A stretch of 64,000 nucleotides of DNA, from positions 1 to 64,000 of the forward strand of contig NZ_JAFMPW010000004.1 in NCBI RefSeq assembly GCF_026126425.1, written 5' to 3'. The notes under the pieces were generated by a model. That model saw only the letters and a list, made by a program, of their open reading frames with translations, had not been told where the DNA came from and did not search any database. The position numbers and the translations under genes are program-made. The DNA comes from Muriicola sp. Z0-33 (GTDB lineage: Bacteria > Bacteroidota > Bacteroidia > Flavobacteriales > Flavobacteriaceae). This document shows, piece after piece, positions 62,483 through 64,000 of this stretch; position 1 is the stretch's first letter, and every line of letters begins with the position of its first letter.

Positions 62483-64000
62483 CTAACCTTTCTCTGCAAT
62501 TCTCAATACATCTCCAAAAACTCCTCTGGCCGTTACAGCAGCTCCCGCTCCTGCGCCCTGAATAATTAATGGGTGCTCTCCGTAAGACTCCGTATAGATC
62601 TCAATGATAGAATCCGAGCCTTTAACCTGACCCAAAGCACTCTCTTTTGGTACAGATACCAATTTAACATCTAATATGCCTTTGTCTTTCTGTAAATCGC
62701 CATGTAAATCGCCTACATACCGCAGTACATACTGAGGTTTTTGATTTTTCTTTATTTCATTAAATGTGTCGTCCAGAATATCAAGCTTGTCCAGAAAGTC
62801 CTCGGCTGTTCCTTCTCTCAACAACTCAGGAATAAGATTTTGAATTTTTATATCCCCAAATTCATTTTGCAAATCCAGTTCCCGTGCAAGGATCAATAAT
62901 TTTCTACCCACGTCATTTCCGGAAAGGTCTTCTCTGGCATCGGGTTCTGTATACCCTTTTTTGATGGCTTCTTTCAGAATAAACGAAAATGGCGCATCTA
63001 CTTCAGAGAACGTATTAAAAATATAACTCAAGGAGCCCGAAAACACCCCTTTTATCCTGGTAATGTTTTCCCCCGAAAGATGCAATAGTTTTATGGTGTC
63101 AATAAGCGGCAAACCGGCCCCAACATTGGTTTCATACAGGTACTGTTTTTGCTTTTTAGCAAGTTCTTCTCTAAGTAACTGATAATAATCGAATCCAAGG
63201 GTATTGGCAATTTTATTAGAGGACACCAGATCAAATCCATTGTCTACAAAATCAAAATAATGAGCAACAAATTCCTCACTAGCCGTATTATCTATAGCGA
63301 TGAGATTTTCTAAATGGTGTTGTTTTGCAAAATCAAAAATCAGTTTATGGGTATAAGGAACACCTTCCTCTTCAATTTCAGACCGCCAATTGTCCGATAC
63401 CCCGTTTTTTCTCAGCAACAGTTTTCTGGAGTTGGCCAGGGCAAATACTTTCAGATGCACCCCTTTTCTTCCTTCAATGGTAGCTGTAGAACGCAAAATC
63501 TGATCTACCAAAGTGCCCCCTACATTACCATGCCCGAAAATTGCAATATTTACCTTCTTACTAATTCCAAAGATTTGCCCATGCATTACATTTACCGCCT
63601 TATGAAGGTCAGATTTCTTTACCACCAGGCTAACATTTTTGCCCGAAATGGTATTATTAAAAAGCAATGGCACTATTTGGTTTTTAATCAGGGCATTGTA
63701 GGGTTTGTGAAAAGTACTTAGATCTTGCCCGACTATAGAGATCACTGAAACATCGTCCACTATACTTATGCTATTTAGATCTTTGGACCTGAAGTCATCT
63801 TCAAATTCAGATTTCAAAGCTTGCCTGGCCCTTTCTGCCTCTTTACTTGCAACTACCAAACCAATACCTCTTTCAGAAGACCCTTGAGAAATAATCCCTA
63901 CATTAATATTACTTTGACTAAGCGCCCTAAAGATTCTTGCGTCCACTCCAATTTTACCAAGCAGCCCTCTGCCCTCAAGATTAATAAGTGCTTCATTCTC
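62483..64000 (-). CDS. thrA: Bifunctional aspartate kinase / homoserine dehydrogenase, partial (5' end beyond window)
   Basis: The open frame runs through the window end; the first visible residues (ENEALINLEGRGLLGKIGVD, codons from 64000) are the ACT region of the kinase. A GTG at 63946 is internal, not the start. ACT domains cover the first about 130 residues visible, then homoserine dehydrogenase: the dinucleotide motif IAIFGHGNVGGTLVDQIL and the catalytic region with SSNKIANTLGFDYYQLL, GAGLPLIDTIK and EPDAREDLSGNDVGRKLLILAREL (split over several). It supplies homoserine for methionine and threonine. The kinase domain lies outside. Confidence 0.92.
   Translation of the reverse strand, partial: ENEALINLEGRGLLGKIGVDARIFRALSQSNINVGIISQGSSERGIGLVVASKEAERARQALKSEFEDDFRSKDLNSISIVDDVSVISIVGQDLSTFHKPYNALIKNQIVPLLFNNTISGKNVSLVVKKSDLHKAVNVMHGQIFGISKKVNIAIFGHGNVGGTLVDQILRSTATIEGRKGVHLKVFALANSRKLLLRKNGVSDNWRSEIEEEGVPYTHKLIFDFAKQHHLENLIAIDNTASEEFVAHYFDFVDNGFDLVSSNKIANTLGFDYYQLLREELAKKQKQYLYETNVGAGLPLIDTIKLLHLSGENITRIKGVFSGSLSYIFNTFSEVDAPFSFILKEAIKKGYTEPDAREDLSGNDVGRKLLILARELDLQNEFGDIKIQNLIPELLREGTAEDFLDKLDILDDTFNEIKKNQKPQYVLRYVGDLHGDLQKDKGILDVKLVSVPKESALGQVKGSDSIIEIYTESYGEHPLIIQGAGAGAAVTARGVFGDVLRIAEKG

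Noticed and set aside
63944-63946. GTG as start codon of homoserine dehydrogenase
   Set aside because: The frame is open and conserved up to the window end (ACT-domain residues upstream), so this is an internal codon of the bifunctional ThrA.
1-64000. CRISPR arrays, prophage, insertion sequences or integrases
   Set aside because: No regularly spaced repeats, transposase, integrase or phage structural genes were found in any frame.

Overview
The window reads as a chromosomal segment of a Flavobacteriaceae bacterium (phylum Bacteroidota), probably marine. The grounds are the gliding genes gldA, gldB and gldC, a Flavobacteriia-type dcw cluster with a very long FtsZ, moderate-to-low GC, and promoters of the TAnnTTTG type. 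The genus cannot be fixed from sequence alone. I see no prophage, IS element, integron or CRISPR array; almost everything is core metabolism with a few accessory genes.

Layout. 200-16650 (minus strand): a complete division and cell-wall cluster, mraZ-rsmH-ftsL-ftsI-murE-mraY-murD-ftsW-murG-murC-ftsQ-ftsA-ftsZ, headed by three MraZ boxes with exact 10-bp period and followed by a terminator, yqeY, a DksA/TraR-type zinc-finger gene and tRNA-Arg(TCG). 17024-26260: an alpha/beta hydrolase with engB; a chromosomal class B1 metallo-beta-lactamase, a PhoD-like phosphatase and a pirin; gldC-gldB; nadE; and a response regulator whose phospho-acceptor Asp is Glu. 26293-33425: a primase without its zinc ligands, an ECF sigma / membrane regulator / outer-membrane protein operon, a polyprenyl diphosphate synthase and rlmN. 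33506-37631: queA, aroA, and the coupled mazG-like, dtd and rsgA genes. 38259-43110: the aromatic amino-acid operon pheA-aminotransferase-tyrA-DAHP synthase/chorismate mutase, preceded by a leader peptide packed with Phe and Tyr codons and a terminator/antiterminator pair. 43371-50257: gldA, an M20 peptidase, chromate transporter, serine hydrolase, a DUF2807 lipoprotein and a PagL-like deacylase. 50331-64000: the sulfur and methionine block. It holds a SAM-I riboswitch controlling a split methionine synthase and metF; the sulfite reductase-HEPN fusion with cobA and a ferredoxin-NADP reductase; cysH; an Rrf2 regulator; metZ; and a thrA cut by the window end.

How it works together. Sulfate-derived APS/PAPS would be reduced by CysH and the sulfite reductase. 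CobA makes the siroheme precursor and the reductase could supply electrons. MetZ puts sulfide onto activated homoserine derived from ThrA, and the split MetH with MetF methylates it to methionine, under SAM feedback through the riboswitch. Three copies of CTATAGnnnTAATA(G/A) lie upstream of cysH and the sulfite reductase gene, next to the Rrf2 gene, and are a likely operator set.

The strongest discovery candidate is the pheA leader: an apparently complete ribosome-mediated transcription attenuator in a Bacteroidota genome. Next come the Rrf2 operator set, the atypical receiver domain and the zinc-less primase.
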